A DNA stretch of 64,000 bases from Solibacteraceae bacterium (lineage in GTDB: Bacteria; Acidobacteriota; Terriglobia; Bryobacterales; Bryobacteraceae). The notes beneath the pieces are model-generated. The model searched no databases, had not been told where the DNA came from, and saw nothing but the letters and a program-made list of their open reading frames with translations. Both the position numbers and the translations under genes were made by a program. The stretch covers positions 1 to 64,000 of the forward strand of contig JALSRK010000007.1 of assembly GCA_026984795.1 (NCBI GenBank), given 5' to 3'. This document shows, piece by piece, positions 40,397 through 50,161 of this stretch. How positions within the stretch are numbered: the first letter of the stretch is position 1; every line of letters begins with the position of its first letter.

Positions 40397-42103
40397 GGCG
40401 ATCCTGCCCACCCGGCGGGAAGTAATACAGGAGTACTCCTTTGCCGACTCTTTCGGCCGGCTCGATCCGCTCGGGCCAAAGCGCTATGCCGGCGCCGTCG
40501 CGCCCCAGACCGAGGCGGAACACCTTCAGCATCGTGATGCTCACCGCATTCCAGCCGGGGGACGGCTCGAAGGGATCCATCGGCTTCACCGGCGGGAACC
40601 CGTGTCTCGCCTCCAGGTCGGCGACGATGACCGGGGTGAAGGTGACCTCGCGGGCGCCCAACTCGCGAAGCCGCCGCGCCAGCCGCTTCATGTCCTGGCC
40701 CCAGTCGAGGTCGGAATCCACGATGATGCGCTCCGGCCTTTCCCCCGCCAGGAAATTGAAGTAGGCCAGATAGTCCGGGTGGGCGGCCAGCGAGCTGCCG
40801 GCGTACCAGACCAGCAGCGCCCCCACCGCCCAACCGGCCCACCGGGCGCGCTTCGCACGGTCCAGAAGGTGCAGCGTAGCCACGGCCGCCGCGATCGACA
40901 TCCCCACATAGACGGGCAAGATGTGCCGGACGCCGATGTGGATACGCCCGAAGGAGGCCCCCACTACGATGACGCCCGAGAAGACCAGAGGCAGCCACCA
41001 GCGGACTCCGGACCGGCGGCGCCGCCACATCCAGACCGCGCCCAATCCGGCGAGAACCAGCAGCGGCAAAGGCGTCTTCACCGCCAAGGCGACGAGGTAG
41101 TAGTACCACCAGCCGGTTTCGCTGTACTGTCCCAGAAGATAGGCCGGGTGCCCGCGGTAGTGATGGCCCAACACCACGTAGACGCCCTGAAACAGCTCCG
41201 GCAGCGGGATCGGCGGCCAGCCCTTGCCCGGTTCCCCGAAAGTGAACCGGTAGAACGCGCCGGTGAGCAGCACGAGCGCCGCCACGCTTGTCCCCAGTGA
41301 CCGCGCCCGCGCCCGCGCGGCGGAGAAGATGTCCGCCGGCCGGTTCCAGCGCCAGAAGGCCACGGCGCTCACCCCCGCCGCAGCGGCGAAGTAGAACAGC
41401 GACGAGAACTTCGAGAGCACCGCCAGAGCTCCCATGAGGCCGAAGACAACGGCGTAAGGCGCAGTGGGCCGTTCCAGCCACACCCACATGGCGAGGAAGG
41501 CGGCGGTGAGCGTGCCGGTCAGCGCCATGTCGGTGGTGGCCAATCCGGCGTGGGCGAGAATGGGCGGCAGGAACGTGAAGAAGAACGTGGCGAGGACCGC
41601 CGCAGCCGGCCCGAAGCCGCGCTTCGCCCACAAGTAGACCGCTCCGGCGGCCAGCCAGAAGAAGGGCAGGACCCCCAGGCGGGCCAGGCTCAAGTGCAGG
41701 TCGTAGTGGTTGTGGGCGTAGAGCAGGTCCACCCCCTCGTCGTACATGTCGGGCCGGCCGATCGTGCGAACGCCCTCCAGGTAGAGACCCAGGGCCGCCG
41801 CAACGCGCGCCAGCGGCGGATGCTGAGTCTCGTAGCGGTAGACGCCCTTCGACAGCCATTCCATGCCGCAGGCGATGTGCGCCGGCTCGTCGATGGTGTG
41901 GTTGAAGACCCGGTAAGTGAGCACGATGCGCAGCGTGCCGACGGCCAGGAGCGCGAGCAACAACAGCGCCGAGCGGCGCTCCAGGAAGCTCAACGCCCGC
42001 GCCCCGGCCGGCGAGGCGCTCCCGGCCGAAGATGCGGACTCCGTCCCCCGTCCAGCCGTGGGGTGGGCGCCGGTCTCAGAGGGGCCGTTGCCTGGTTGCC
42101 CAC

Positions 42104-43525
42104 TCATTTGCGGGGCTTCCGCTTCCGGCTTCTTCGCGGCGCCTGTGGCTCGGGCTCGGCGGCCGCCGGTTCGGCGGGGGCTCTGAGCGCCAGGAACGCC
42201 GCCAGCAGCAGGCCAGGCAGGAGCTGGACGTAGAGCCGGACGAGCGAGGTGTTCAACAGCCAGGTGAGGTCGTTCGGCGTGACCAAGTAGACCCCCCAAT
42301 AGACGGCGAGCATCACCGCCACGACGGCGCCGCAGGCGGCCGCCGGACGCCTGGCTCCGGGTGGGACGAAGCGCAATGCGAGGGCCAGCGCCGCCAGGAT
42401 GAGCAGGGGATGGCTGGGGCCGCGGCCGAGTTCGAGAAGCCCGTCGAACGAGCTGGCGAGAATCATCTGGTAACGAGCCGGGTTGGTGAGCTTGTCCGCC
42501 AGTTGGGCGAAACTCTGGCCGCCCAATGGGCCGATCGCCGGGGCGATGAAGATCTTGAAGGCCGCCAGCAGCAACGCCGGGCCGGCGGCCCCGGCGCCCC
42601 ACAAGCCCAGGTTCCGCCGCAGGGCGCCGCCACCCTGCTTGCGCCAGACCAGAAGCGCCCAGAGCGCCGGGACGACGGCCAGGAAGGGAATGCCTTCATT
42701 CTTCGTGCACGCCGCGAAGCCGGCGAACAAGCCCGAGAGCGGCAGCAATGCTTTTTCGGCTTCAGCCTCTGCGGCAGCCAGGGCGAGCAAGCCCAGCGTC
42801 GCGAGAAAGTAGTACGCCAGCGGAATATCCGCATACTGCCACGTGGACTGCTCGAGAAGCGGCGCCGCCGTCGCCAGCGCCAGCGCTCCCAGCACGGCGA
42901 CAGCCGTCCCACGCAACACGGCCACTGACGCTACCAATAGGGCGGCCGCGGCCCAAAAGAAGGCAAGGCTGAGGATGAGCGGAACCGCAGCTTCGCCCGC
43001 CGTGCCGGTGAGCTTCCAGAACGCCGCCACGGCCGAGGAGAGCAGCGGCGGATACTCCGGGTGCATCTCCACGACGATGGTGTTGACGGCGTGCTTCCAA
43101 GACTCCCCGGGGCCGGCAAAGAACCGGGCGCGGAGGTTCCAGATGGAGAAGGCGTCCCACTGCCCGTACGGAGCGGCCCGGGCGGCGATGATCTGCGCGC
43201 CGAGGATCAGCACGCCCATGGCGCCGATGATCATGGCCAATGGCCGCACCCAGCGCAACGGCGGAGCCCCGGCGGCGGCCGCCTGCGCCGGAAGCGTCTT
43301 GCGGCGGAAGCCGGCCACGGCCCCCGCGAGAACGATCCCCAGTACGGGCACAGTCCACCAGCGGCCCGTAAGCCCGGCGGGCAGAAGCAGGAAGTGCAGC
43401 AGTCCCAGTCCGCCGCAGACGTAACCGAAGGCTAGCGCTGCCGCCAGCAGGCGGCCCGCCCACCGCGGCTCGAGGCGGGCGAGATCGCCGAACGGAAGCA
43501 GCAAACCCTGGACGAGCCCTCTCAT
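42104..43525 (-). CDS. GT-C-like multi-pass membrane protein
   Basis: 473 residues with roughly 11-12 hydrophobic helices and a very basic C-terminal tail (RRSRKRKPRK). The first outer loop contains APYGQWDAFSIWNLRARFF with an aspartate, and a later one MHPEYPPLLSS; these resemble the acidic loop motifs of GT-C glycosyltransferases of the ArnT/DUF2079 type. It is linked by ATGA overlaps to a small anchored protein upstream and a GT39 enzyme downstream, so the three probably work together on envelope glycosylation. A specific family was not recognised. Confidence 0.7.
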   Translation of the reverse strand: MRGLVQGLLLPFGDLARLEPRWAGRLLAAALAFGYVCGGLGLLHFLLLPAGLTGRWWTVPVLGIVLAGAVAGFRRKTLPAQAAAAGAPPLRWVRPLAMIIGAMGVLILGAQIIAARAAPYGQWDAFSIWNLRARFFAGPGESWKHAVNTIVVEMHPEYPPLLSSAVAAFWKLTGTAGEAAVPLILSLAFFWAAAALLVASVAVLRGTAVAVLGALALATAAPLLEQSTWQYADIPLAYYFLATLGLLALAAAEAEAEKALLPLSGLFAGFAACTKNEGIPFLAVVPALWALLVWRKQGGGALRRNLGLWGAGAAGPALLLAAFKIFIAPAIGPLGGQSFAQLADKLTNPARYQMILASSFDGLLELGRGPSHPLLILAALALALRFVPPGARRPAAACGAVVAVMLAVYWGVYLVTPNDLTWLLNTSLVRLYVQLLPGLLLAAFLALRAPAEPAAAEPEPQAPRRSRKRKPRK

Positions 43526-43953
43526 GGCTTGCGGTAGAGCACCAGGCCGGCGCCGTAGTCCTTGACGAGCTCCAGGCCATGCTGTGCCGCCGCCTTGGCG
43601 GCGAACCGGTTGTCCTTCAGGTCAGCCGTGAAATTCCCGATCACGTAGCCGCCGCCCGGGAAGCGGTCCACCGGTACGAGCAGACGCGGAGCGAGAGCGT
43701 ACTGCGCGCCGGAGAAAGCGATGCGGGCGGCGAACTCGCCGCGCGGAAGGTCCGAGAGGTAGCCCACCACCGCCTCCGGCGGGATGGCCTCGCGCACCGG
43801 ACGGAACCGCTCCCGCTGGCGCTCCAGCCGGTAGGGATCCGGCTCCCGGGCCGCTTCTTCGGCCGCCCGGTAGTAATCCATGGCCGCGTTGAAGGCAAGC
43901 AGCGCCGCCACCGCCGCGACGATGACGAGCACCGAAGGGGGACTCTTCTTCAT
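43522..43953 (-). CDS. small membrane-anchored protein of unknown function
   Basis: 143 residues. One N-terminal membrane helix (PPSVLVIVAAVAALLAFNAA) followed by a soluble domain that should face the periplasm, ending LELVKDYGAGLVLYRKP. No catalytic motif was found. Its stop overlaps the ATG of the GT-C-like gene, so it belongs to the glycosyltransferase operon, perhaps as an accessory subunit. The start is the first Met before the helix; no strong ribosome binding site is visible. An upstream in-frame ATG (MGYPDGFPA) is possible. Confidence 0.65.
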   Translation of the reverse strand: MKKSPPSVLVIVAAVAALLAFNAAMDYYRAAEEAAREPDPYRLERQRERFRPVREAIPPEAVVGYLSDLPRGEFAARIAFSGAQYALAPRLLVPVDRFPGGGYVIGNFTADLKDNRFAAKAAAQHGLELVKDYGAGLVLYRKP

Positions 43954-44003
43954 GGCCGGGAACCCGTCAGGGTAACCCATCGGCGGGCAGTGCAACAACC
44001 GGC

Positions 44004-44033
44004 TTGTCCGCGCCGGGGCCGATCGCCTAGAGT
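44004..44033 (+). promoter_or_regulatory. promoter of the YprB-like exonuclease gene
   Basis: -35 TTGTCC (44004-44009), 18-bp spacer, -10 TAGAGT (44028-44033). Transcription near 44040 leaves a short leader of about 17 nt with AAGG ahead of the TTG start. Confidence 0.5.
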
Positions 44034-44056
44034 AGGGGAATAGAAGGCGAAGCGCT

Positions 44057-45307
44057 TTGGACATCCAGAAGCAACTCGAAGAGCTGCGCCGCCGCATCGC
44101 CGGCATCGACCGCAAGTACTCGAACGCTTCCCCCTCCGGCGACCGCCGTGCCCGTTCCGCCCCCCGGCGCTATTCGATCGAGCGGTACTTCGACGGGACG
44201 GTGGTCGAAACCCCCCACGGGAGCCACTTCGAGACGGAGCGCCTCTTCGCGCGCCACCGCCGCCACGGCAGCATGGAGATCTCCGAACTCGAGCAACTCC
44301 CGCCGGACCTGCTGTCAGCGATCTCATCCGGCGAAGCGCCGACCGTCCCAGCCGAGCGCTGGGCTTTCCTCGATACGGAGACGACAGGACTGGCCGGGGG
44401 CTCCGGGACCTACGCCTTCCTCATCGGGATCGGCCGCATCACGCCCGAGGGCTTCCGCGTGCGCCAGTTCTTCATGCGGGACTACGGCGAGGAGCAGAGC
44501 CTCCTACACGCCGTCCAGGAGCACCTGCGCGCGTTCGACGTCCTGATCACCTACAACGGCAAGACCTACGACATTCCGCTGCTCGAGACCCGCTACCGGA
44601 TGTCCCGGCTGCGGCCGCCTTTCGGACGGCTGGCCCACGTGGACCTGCTCTTCGGGGCGCGGCGGCTCTGGAAGCTGCGCTTCGACAGTTGCCGGCTGGT
44701 GGACCTGGAATACCAGATCTTCGGCGTCGAGCGGGTGGGCGATCTGCCCGGGGAGATGATCCCCTATGTCTACTTCGAATACCTGCGGAACCAGGAGGCC
44801 GAACGCCTGGTCCCGGTGTTCCACCACAACGCCGTGGACATCCTCACGCTGGCCTGCCTCACCGGCATCGTCCCGTTCGCGTTCCGCTCGCCCGGTGACG
44901 CGCCCCTCAGCCATGGAGCCGAGCTCGTGGGGCTGGCGCGCTGGCTCCGGCAAGACGGCCAGCTCGCTCAGGCTCTGGCCCTCTACCGGCGGGCGGTGGA
45001 GGCGGGACTGCCCGACGACTTGCTGTTCCGCACCCTGTGGGACATCGGGCTGCTCGAGAAGCGCCTGGGCAACTACGAAGCGGCGGTGACCGTTTTCACC
45101 GACCTGGGCTCCTGCCGGAACCCGTTCCGCGTGCAGGCACTGGAAGAGCTCGCCAAACACTACGAGCACCGGGAGAAGAACTACCCGATGGCGCTCGAGT
45201 GCACCCAGGCCGCTTTGGAGATAGAGGACACGCCCCAGCTCCGCCACCGGGCGGCGCGGCTGGAGCAAAAGACGGCGGCGCGAAGCCCCGCCCCCCGGCT
45301 GCTGTGA
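44057..45307 (+). CDS. YprB-like ribonuclease-H-fold 3'-5' exonuclease with TPR-like tail
   Basis: 416 residues from a TTG start. The exonuclease core (about 105-275) has DEDD-type motifs: AFLDTETTGLAGGSGTYAF (Exo I), LITYNGKTYDIPLLETR (Exo II) and FHHNAVDILTLACL (Exo III). This is the YprB_RNaseH-like family, seen in many bacteria, probably acting on DNA or RNA ends. The C-terminal 110 residues are helical repeats (ALALYRRAVEAGL, GLLEKRLGNYEAAVTVF, YPMALECTQAAL) like TPRs. It is transcribed alone and converges on the moeZ-like gene 34 nt away. Confidence 0.85.
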   Translation: MDIQKQLEELRRRIAGIDRKYSNASPSGDRRARSAPRRYSIERYFDGTVVETPHGSHFETERLFARHRRHGSMEISELEQLPPDLLSAISSGEAPTVPAERWAFLDTETTGLAGGSGTYAFLIGIGRITPEGFRVRQFFMRDYGEEQSLLHAVQEHLRAFDVLITYNGKTYDIPLLETRYRMSRLRPPFGRLAHVDLLFGARRLWKLRFDSCRLVDLEYQIFGVERVGDLPGEMIPYVYFEYLRNQEAERLVPVFHHNAVDILTLACLTGIVPFAFRSPGDAPLSHGAELVGLARWLRQDGQLAQALALYRRAVEAGLPDDLLFRTLWDIGLLEKRLGNYEAAVTVFTDLGSCRNPFRVQALEELAKHYEHREKNYPMALECTQAALEIEDTPQLRHRAARLEQKTAARSPAPRLL

Positions 45308-45341
45308 CGCCCGGGGCGGCTCAGGCCGGGAAGCGGCGCGC

Positions 45342-46508
45342 TCAGTATTTCGGCATCGAGGGATCGACGCGCTCGGCCCAGAGGTTGGTGCCGCCGCGCA
45401 TGTTCCTGGCCTTGCCGAAGCCCATCTGCCGGAGGAACCGCACCGCCCGGGCGCTGCGCTGCCCCACTTTGCAGACGGCGATGATCTCGTCGGCGGTGTC
45501 CAGCTCGTGGACGCGCTTCGGCAGCTCGCCGAGCGGGATCGACTTGTACTTCGGCAACGTGCAGATCTGCAGCTCGTGCGGCTCGCGGACGTCGAGCAGG
45601 ACGAACCGCTCGCCCCGGTCGAGCTTGGCCTTCACTTCCTCGGGATCGACGTCCCAACCGGTGCCGGCTTCCTCGCCCTCCCGGGCCACGCCGCAGAACT
45701 CGTGGTAGTCGATCAGCTCCTTGATCGTCGGATTCTCGCCGCAGACCGGGCATTCGGGGTTCTTCCTGAGCTTCAGCTCGCGGAAGCGCATCGCCAGCGC
45801 GTCGTAGAGCAGCAGGCGGCCGATCAGCGGCTCGCCCTTGCCCAGGATCAACTTCACCGTCTCGGTGGCCTGGATGACGCCGATGGCGCCGGGCAGGATG
45901 CCCAGCACGCCGCCCTCGGCGCAGCTCGGCACCAGCCCCGGCGGCGGCGGCTCCGGATAGAGGCACCGGTAGCAGGGTCCGTCCTTGGCGGCGAAGATGG
46001 TCGCCTGGCCCTCGAAGCGGAAGATCGAGCCGTAAACGTTCGGCTTGCCCAGCAGCACGCAGGCGTCGTTCACCAGGTAGCGGGTGGGGAAGTTGTCGGT
46101 GCCGTCGACGACGATGTCGTAGTGCTTCAGGATCTCCAGCGCGTTCTCGCTGGTCAGCGCTACCTCGTGTTTGACGATCTCGATGTTGGGGTTGATGTCG
46201 GCCATGCGCTCGGCCGCCGAATCCAGCTTCTTGCGCCCGACGTCCTTGGTGCCGTGGATCACCTGGCGCTGGAGGTTGGTGAAGTCCACCACGTCGAAGT
46301 CGACCAGGCCGATCCGGCCGACGCCGGCGGCGGCTAGGTAGAGGCCCAGCGGCGCGCCCAGTCCGCCGGCGCCGATCAGCAGCACCTTGGCCTGCTTCAG
46401 CTTGAGCTGGCCTTCCATCGCCACTTCCGGCATGATCAGGTGCCGGCTGTAGCGGAGAATCTCCTCGTTGGTCAAGGTGACGGGAGGCGTGAAGACGTCA
46501 GCGCCCAT
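45342..46508 (-). CDS. moeZ: MoeZ/MoeB-like adenylyltransferase-sulfurtransferase with rhodanese domain
   Basis: 388 residues. N-terminal E1-like ThiF/MoeB domain: ATP site LIGAGGLGAPLGLYLAAAG, RQVIHGTKDVGR, DGTDNFPTRYL, zinc CxxC pairs (GPCYRCLY and ECPVCGEN) and the catalytic cysteine VPSCAEGGVLG. A C-terminal rhodanese domain has active-site cysteine in IIAVCKVGQRSARAV. It adenylates the C-terminal glycine of a ubiquitin-like carrier and loads sulfur to form a thiocarboxylate. Encoded last in the cysteine operon; its ATG lies inside the end of the carrier gene (11-nt overlap). Confidence 0.92.
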   Translation of the reverse strand: MGADVFTPPVTLTNEEILRYSRHLIMPEVAMEGQLKLKQAKVLLIGAGGLGAPLGLYLAAAGVGRIGLVDFDVVDFTNLQRQVIHGTKDVGRKKLDSAAERMADINPNIEIVKHEVALTSENALEILKHYDIVVDGTDNFPTRYLVNDACVLLGKPNVYGSIFRFEGQATIFAAKDGPCYRCLYPEPPPPGLVPSCAEGGVLGILPGAIGVIQATETVKLILGKGEPLIGRLLLYDALAMRFRELKLRKNPECPVCGENPTIKELIDYHEFCGVAREGEEAGTGWDVDPEEVKAKLDRGERFVLLDVREPHELQICTLPKYKSIPLGELPKRVHELDTADEIIAVCKVGQRSARAVRFLRQMGFGKARNMRGGTNLWAERVDPSMPKY

Positions 46509-46782
46509 GGTTTCCCCCTGCGATGCTCGGCACGATGGAGATCACGTCGCCGTCCTTGACCGGCGTCGCGTCCTTGTCGAGGTACCGGATGTCCTCGTCG
46601 TTGACGTAGACGTTCACGAAGCTCCGCAGCTTGCCCTCGTCGTTGTAGAGGTGCCGCTTGAGTTCCCCGTAACGCGCCGTCAGCGCCTCGAGAACCTCTT
46701 TCACCGTTGCGCCGCCCAGCTCCACGCTGTCGGCCTGGTCCGTGTACTGGCGCAGCGGAGTAGGAATCAATACTTTCGCCAT
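46498..46782 (-). CDS. ThiS/MoaD-like sulfur carrier protein (CysO-like) with C-terminal tail
   Basis: 94 residues of the ubiquitin-like MoaD/ThiS/CysO family: VLIPTPLRQYTDQADSVEL, VNVYVNDEDIRYLD and the end VISIVPSIAGGNHGR. The Gly-Gly that must carry the thiocarboxylate is at 89-90 and is followed by four more residues (NHGR), so it needs processing before use. A JAMM-type protease is encoded directly upstream. In the cysteine pathway the thiocarboxylate supplies sulfide to CysM. A GTG four codons upstream is an alternative start. Confidence 0.88.
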   Translation of the reverse strand: MAKVLIPTPLRQYTDQADSVELGGATVKEVLEALTARYGELKRHLYNDEGKLRSFVNVYVNDEDIRYLDKDATPVKDGDVISIVPSIAGGNHGR

Positions 46783-46816
46783 CAGTCGCTTCACCCTCTC
46801 TTTGCTCTTGTCGGTT

Positions 46817-47245
46817 TCAGTTTCCGGACGGAATCTCTACGTCCTCGGCCTCGGCGGCCGTCTGCTCGGGGTTTGGGAGGAAACTCCTGACGTGGTCCAC
46901 CTTGCCTCCGCGCACCGAGACGACCACAAAGGAGTACCACGGGCAGGAATTCTTCAAGTCCGTGGCCGAGAAGTAGGCGTCGCAGTCCGGATGCGAGTGG
47001 TAAATCCCGATCAGATCGAGCCCGCGGTCACGCGCGGCCCGGTCCGCACGCAATAGATCTTCGGGACGCACTTCGTAGCGGTTTCGGCGCGAGCCAGTGA
47101 AGGCGTTCTCCAGTTCGACGGCTTCCTTGACGAGTTTGGCGCCGTTTTCGCAAACGCCAAGCAAGGCGCCGCAGCACTCGTTCGGATAGGCGGCCTCGGC
47201 GTGGCCGACGACGGTCCGCCAGGCATCCTTCTCAATCCGGATCAT
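46817..47245 (-). CDS. JAMM/Mov34 metalloprotease (Mec-like)
   Basis: 142 residues with the JAB1/MPN metalloprotease motif: the early Glu in AAYPNECCGALLG, then IGIYHSHPDCDAYFSATD (H-x-H-x10-D), which binds zinc. Mycobacterial Mec removes cysteine from CysO-cysteine; the Pseudomonas homologue QbsD trims the tail of the carrier QbsE to expose its Gly-Gly. Here either or both roles are plausible since the carrier has a four-residue tail. It overlaps the cysM end by 14 nt and lies upstream of the carrier gene. Confidence 0.9.
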   Translation of the reverse strand: MIRIEKDAWRTVVGHAEAAYPNECCGALLGVCENGAKLVKEAVELENAFTGSRRNRYEVRPEDLLRADRAARDRGLDLIGIYHSHPDCDAYFSATDLKNSCPWYSFVVVSVRGGKVDHVRSFLPNPEQTAAEAEDVEIPSGN

Positions 47246-48182
47246 TCCAGAAACTCTCGCTCAAATATTTCTCGGCCCCGTCGCACAGCACCGTAACGAT
47301 CACTCCCCGGCGGCCCTCCGCCAGGATTCGATGCGCCACCTGCCGGGCGGCGACCACGTTGGCGCCGGACGACAAGCCCACCAGCAGCCCCTCCCGCCGG
47401 GCCAGTTGTTTGACCATGCGATAAGCGTCCTCGGTCTCCACCCAGATATTGTCGTCGGCCAGCGTGGGGTCGTAGATGGCCGGCACGATGGCCGTGGGCA
47501 TGTGCTTGAGCCCTTCCAGCCCGTGGAACCCGGAAGATGGCTGCACCGAAACGCACTTCACCGCCGGAAGGTCGCGCCGCAGCCGCCGGGAAACGCCCAC
47601 GAAAGTGCCGCTGGTGCCCATGGCGGCGACGAAGTGCGTAATACGGCCAGCCGTCTGCGCGATGATTTCTACAGCAGTAGTAAAATAGTGCGCCTTCCAG
47701 TTCGCCGGGTTGGAATACTGGTCCGGATAGAAATAGCGGTCCGGGTCGGCCTCGTAGATCTCGCGGCACTTGCGGATCGCTCCGTCGGAGCCTTCGGCCG
47801 GATCGGTGAGGATCAGCTCCGCCCCGTAGGCCCGGAGCACCCGCTTGCGCTCTTCGGAGGCATTGGCCGGCAGGCACAACCGCACGGGGAAGCCTTTCAC
47901 CGCCCCGATCATGGCGTAGGCGATGCCGGTGTTCCCGCTGGTGGCGTCGAGTAGGATCCGGCCGGGGGCCAGTCTGCCGGTCCGCTCCCCGTCCAGGATC
48001 ATATTGAGCGCCGGCCGGTCCTTGACGGATCCTCCCGGGTTGAAATATTCCGCTTTGGCGTAAATCTCGATCCCATCCAGGCCTTCTGTGACCTTCTCCA
48101 GCCGGATGAGCGGCGTGTTGCCGATCTGGGCCAGCAGCGAGGTCTCAGAGCGAGGCCGCAAGATTGGAGCGAAAACCGCCAT
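47232..48182 (-). CDS. cysM: PLP-dependent cysteine synthase (CysM type)
   Basis: 316 residues. PLP lysine in FNPGGSVKDRPALNMI, the phosphate/substrate loop LLDATSGNTGIAYAM, GTSGTFVGVSRRL, and the C-terminal VGLSSGANVVAA. The stretch GLKHMPTAIVPAIYDP resembles the CysO-dependent mycobacterial CysM more than CysK. With the carrier, JAMM protease and MoeZ genes it forms a complete carrier-protein cysteine pathway, in which O-phosphoserine is the likely co-substrate (family inference). The ATG at 48182 was chosen; a GTG at 48197 directly abuts AAGG and is possible. Confidence 0.92.
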   Translation of the reverse strand: MAVFAPILRPRSETSLLAQIGNTPLIRLEKVTEGLDGIEIYAKAEYFNPGGSVKDRPALNMILDGERTGRLAPGRILLDATSGNTGIAYAMIGAVKGFPVRLCLPANASEERKRVLRAYGAELILTDPAEGSDGAIRKCREIYEADPDRYFYPDQYSNPANWKAHYFTTAVEIIAQTAGRITHFVAAMGTSGTFVGVSRRLRRDLPAVKCVSVQPSSGFHGLEGLKHMPTAIVPAIYDPTLADDNIWVETEDAYRMVKQLARREGLLVGLSSGANVVAARQVAHRILAEGRRGVIVTVLCDGAEKYLSESFWNDPD

Positions 48183-48235
48183 TATGGATTGCTTCACCCT
48201 TGGGGGCAGTTCCAGGCGATAGCCCTGTTGTTACC

Positions 48236-48264
48236 ATTCTACGAATTACCCAATTCCCTGTCAA
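48236..48264 (-). promoter_or_regulatory. promoter of the cysteine operon
   Basis: On the minus strand: perfect -35 TTGACA (48264-48259), 17-bp spacer, -10 TAGAAT (48241-48236). This is the closest match to the sigma-70 consensus I noticed in the window. Transcription would start near 48229, about 45 nt before cysM. Confidence 0.75.
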
Positions 48265-48346
48265 CAATAGGGGATTGGTTGTCTGGAGCTATTCGTATCG
48301 ATGTTCGACCGGCATGCGAGGATGCAGGTCACGGGACTCGAAATGT

Positions 48347-48380
48347 AAAAAGGCCGCGGTGCTCGCCCGGCGCCGCGGCC
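48347..48380 (-). terminator. intrinsic terminator after rpoD
   Basis: Read on the minus strand, GGCCGCGG (48380-48373) pairs with CCGCGGCC (48359-48352) around a 13-nt loop and is followed by five T (48351-48347). It lies about 27 nt past the rpoD stop. Confidence 0.85.
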
Positions 48381-48406
48381 CGGAAGTGGAAACGGAATTC
48401 GCGTGA

Positions 48407-49984
48407 CTATCTCGCCGCCAGCAGCGCCCGCAGATAGCGCGCCCGCTCGGGCGACCGAAGCTGGCGCAGCGCCTTGGCTTCGATCTGGCGGATGCGCTCC
48501 CGGGTAACGTCGAACTCCTGGCCGATCTCTTCCAGGGTGTGCTCGCGCTCACACCCGATACCGAAGCGGAGCCGGATCACCTTCTCCTCCTTCGGCGAGA
48601 GGGTCTTGAGCACGTTGGCCGTCTCGTCGCGAACGTTGGTGTCGATGACGGCGTCCACCGGCGAACCGACCCATTTGTCCTCGATCAGGTCTCCCAGCGC
48701 CGATTCGCCGTCGCGGCCCACCGGCGTCTCGAGGGAGACGGGATCCCGCGAAATGGTCTTCAGCTTTTGGACCTTTTCGACCGGAATATCCATCCGGCGG
48801 CTGATGTCCTCGTTGGTGGGAGCCCGCCCAAGTTCCTTTTCGAGCTCCCGCGTGGCGCGGAGGAACTTGTTCATGCTCTCGTTCATGTGCACGGGGATGC
48901 GGATGGTGCGCGACTGGTCGGCGATCGCCCGCGTGATGGCCTGCCGGATCCACCAGGTGGCGTAGGTGGAGAATTTGTAGCCGCGGCGGTACTCGAACTT
49001 GTCGGCCGCGCGCATCAGCCCGATGTTGCCCTCCTGGATCAGATCCAACAGATGCAGCCCGCGGTTCACGTACTTCTTGGCGACCGAGACCACCAGCCGC
49101 AGGTTGGCCTCGACGAGGTCCTTTTTGGCCCGTTCGGCCTCCGCTGCGCCTTTGTGCATCACGTTGACGGTGTGCCGCAGCTCGGCCACAGTCGCGCCGG
49201 CGGCGGTCTCGCGCTTCCGGATCTCCCGCTTCAGCTCCCGGATCCGGGCTTGGGCCGCCTCGCCGCCACGCTCGCTGACGCGCCGAAGTTCGGCGTCGAG
49301 GTGCATCAATTCCTCGTAAACCCTCTCGACCTCATCACCCAGCCGCTTCCACAACGCCTGCTGGAGTGGAATGGCGCGGATCGTGCGAGAGATCTCCACA
49401 CGGTTGCGGGCCAGCCGGCCCTGCCAGCGGCGCCGCAGCCTCTTGTTGCTCGCGGGGATCTTCGACAACTTCTCGCGGATCTGTTTTTGTCGCTTCAACA
49501 GGGACAGCAGATTCGCGAACCGCTCCCGAATCTCGGCCTTGCGCCTCTCCAGATCCTCGGCGCTCTCCTCGCTGTCGTTGCCGAGATCGACGAACGACTC
49601 CACCGGCTCCCTGCCCTGGGTGACTTGCTCGGCCCATTCCGCCACCAAGCGTTGGGCCACCGGCGAACGGCTGATGGCGCGCTGCATCCGCAGTTTGCCG
49701 CGCTCCATCCGCTTCGCCAGCGTGACCTCCCCCTGCCGGGTGAGAAGCGGGACGGCGCCCATCTCACGAAGGTACACGCGGACCGGGTCGTCGGTATAGA
49801 TCGACTCCTCTGGCTGCGGCGCCTGGTAGTCCTCGGTGTCGTGGACCTCTTCCGGGTGGAAGTAGTCCGCGTCTTCGTCGAACTGCAGGCTCAGCGGTTC
49901 GTTGTTGTCGTTTAGATACTGATCTTCGAATCGATCCACAGATGACTCACCCCCCCGGGGACGCACACTCACTACCATTCCCAT
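48407..49984 (-). CDS. rpoD: primary sigma factor RpoD (sigma-70)
   Basis: About 525 residues. Region 1.2 ([21 protein letters not shown]), a charged non-conserved region, region 2 ([58 protein letters not shown]), region 3 and region 4 ([37 protein letters not shown]) are all present, so this is the housekeeping sigma factor. Region 1.1 is short and acidic. The start is set at an ATG downstream of the candidate promoter; ATGs at 49984 and 49978 are both possible. A clear terminator follows. Confidence 0.96.
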   Translation of the reverse strand: MGMVVSVRPRGGESSVDRFEDQYLNDNNEPLSLQFDEDADYFHPEEVHDTEDYQAPQPEESIYTDDPVRVYLREMGAVPLLTRQGEVTLAKRMERGKLRMQRAISRSPVAQRLVAEWAEQVTQGREPVESFVDLGNDSEESAEDLERRKAEIRERFANLLSLLKRQKQIREKLSKIPASNKRLRRRWQGRLARNRVEISRTIRAIPLQQALWKRLGDEVERVYEELMHLDAELRRVSERGGEAAQARIRELKREIRKRETAAGATVAELRHTVNVMHKGAAEAERAKKDLVEANLRLVVSVAKKYVNRGLHLLDLIQEGNIGLMRAADKFEYRRGYKFSTYATWWIRQAITRAIADQSRTIRIPVHMNESMNKFLRATRELEKELGRAPTNEDISRRMDIPVEKVQKLKTISRDPVSLETPVGRDGESALGDLIEDKWVGSPVDAVIDTNVRDETANVLKTLSPKEEKVIRLRFGIGCEREHTLEEIGQEFDVTRERIRQIEAKALRQLRSPERARYLRALLAAR

Positions 49985-50068
49985 TCGTCCGCCGGGTAAT
50001 CTGTATTGGATTTGGCAGGCCTTCTGTTCGGCCCGTGTAGGGACAGCACTCCGGACAATACCCTCGTT

Positions 50069-50097
50069 ATCATAGCACACCCGCGCACCGAAGTTAA
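50069..50097 (-). promoter_or_regulatory. candidate promoter of rpoD
   Basis: On the minus strand: -35 TTAACT (50097-50092), 17-bp spacer, -10 TATGAT (50074-50069). Transcription near 50062 gives a leader of about 78 nt before the ATG at 49984. It also argues that longer upstream starts for rpoD are not used. Confidence 0.5.
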
Positions 50098-50161
50098 GTC
50101 CCTAATAGAAAGATGTACGCCAAGAATTTCGGTTTCAACTAGTTGCGCGCTTTTTCCACAG

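Noticed and set aside
50151-50159. DnaA-box-like TTTTCCACA near rpoD
   Set aside because: A single nonamer with a mismatch and no cluster of further boxes; not evidence for an origin.
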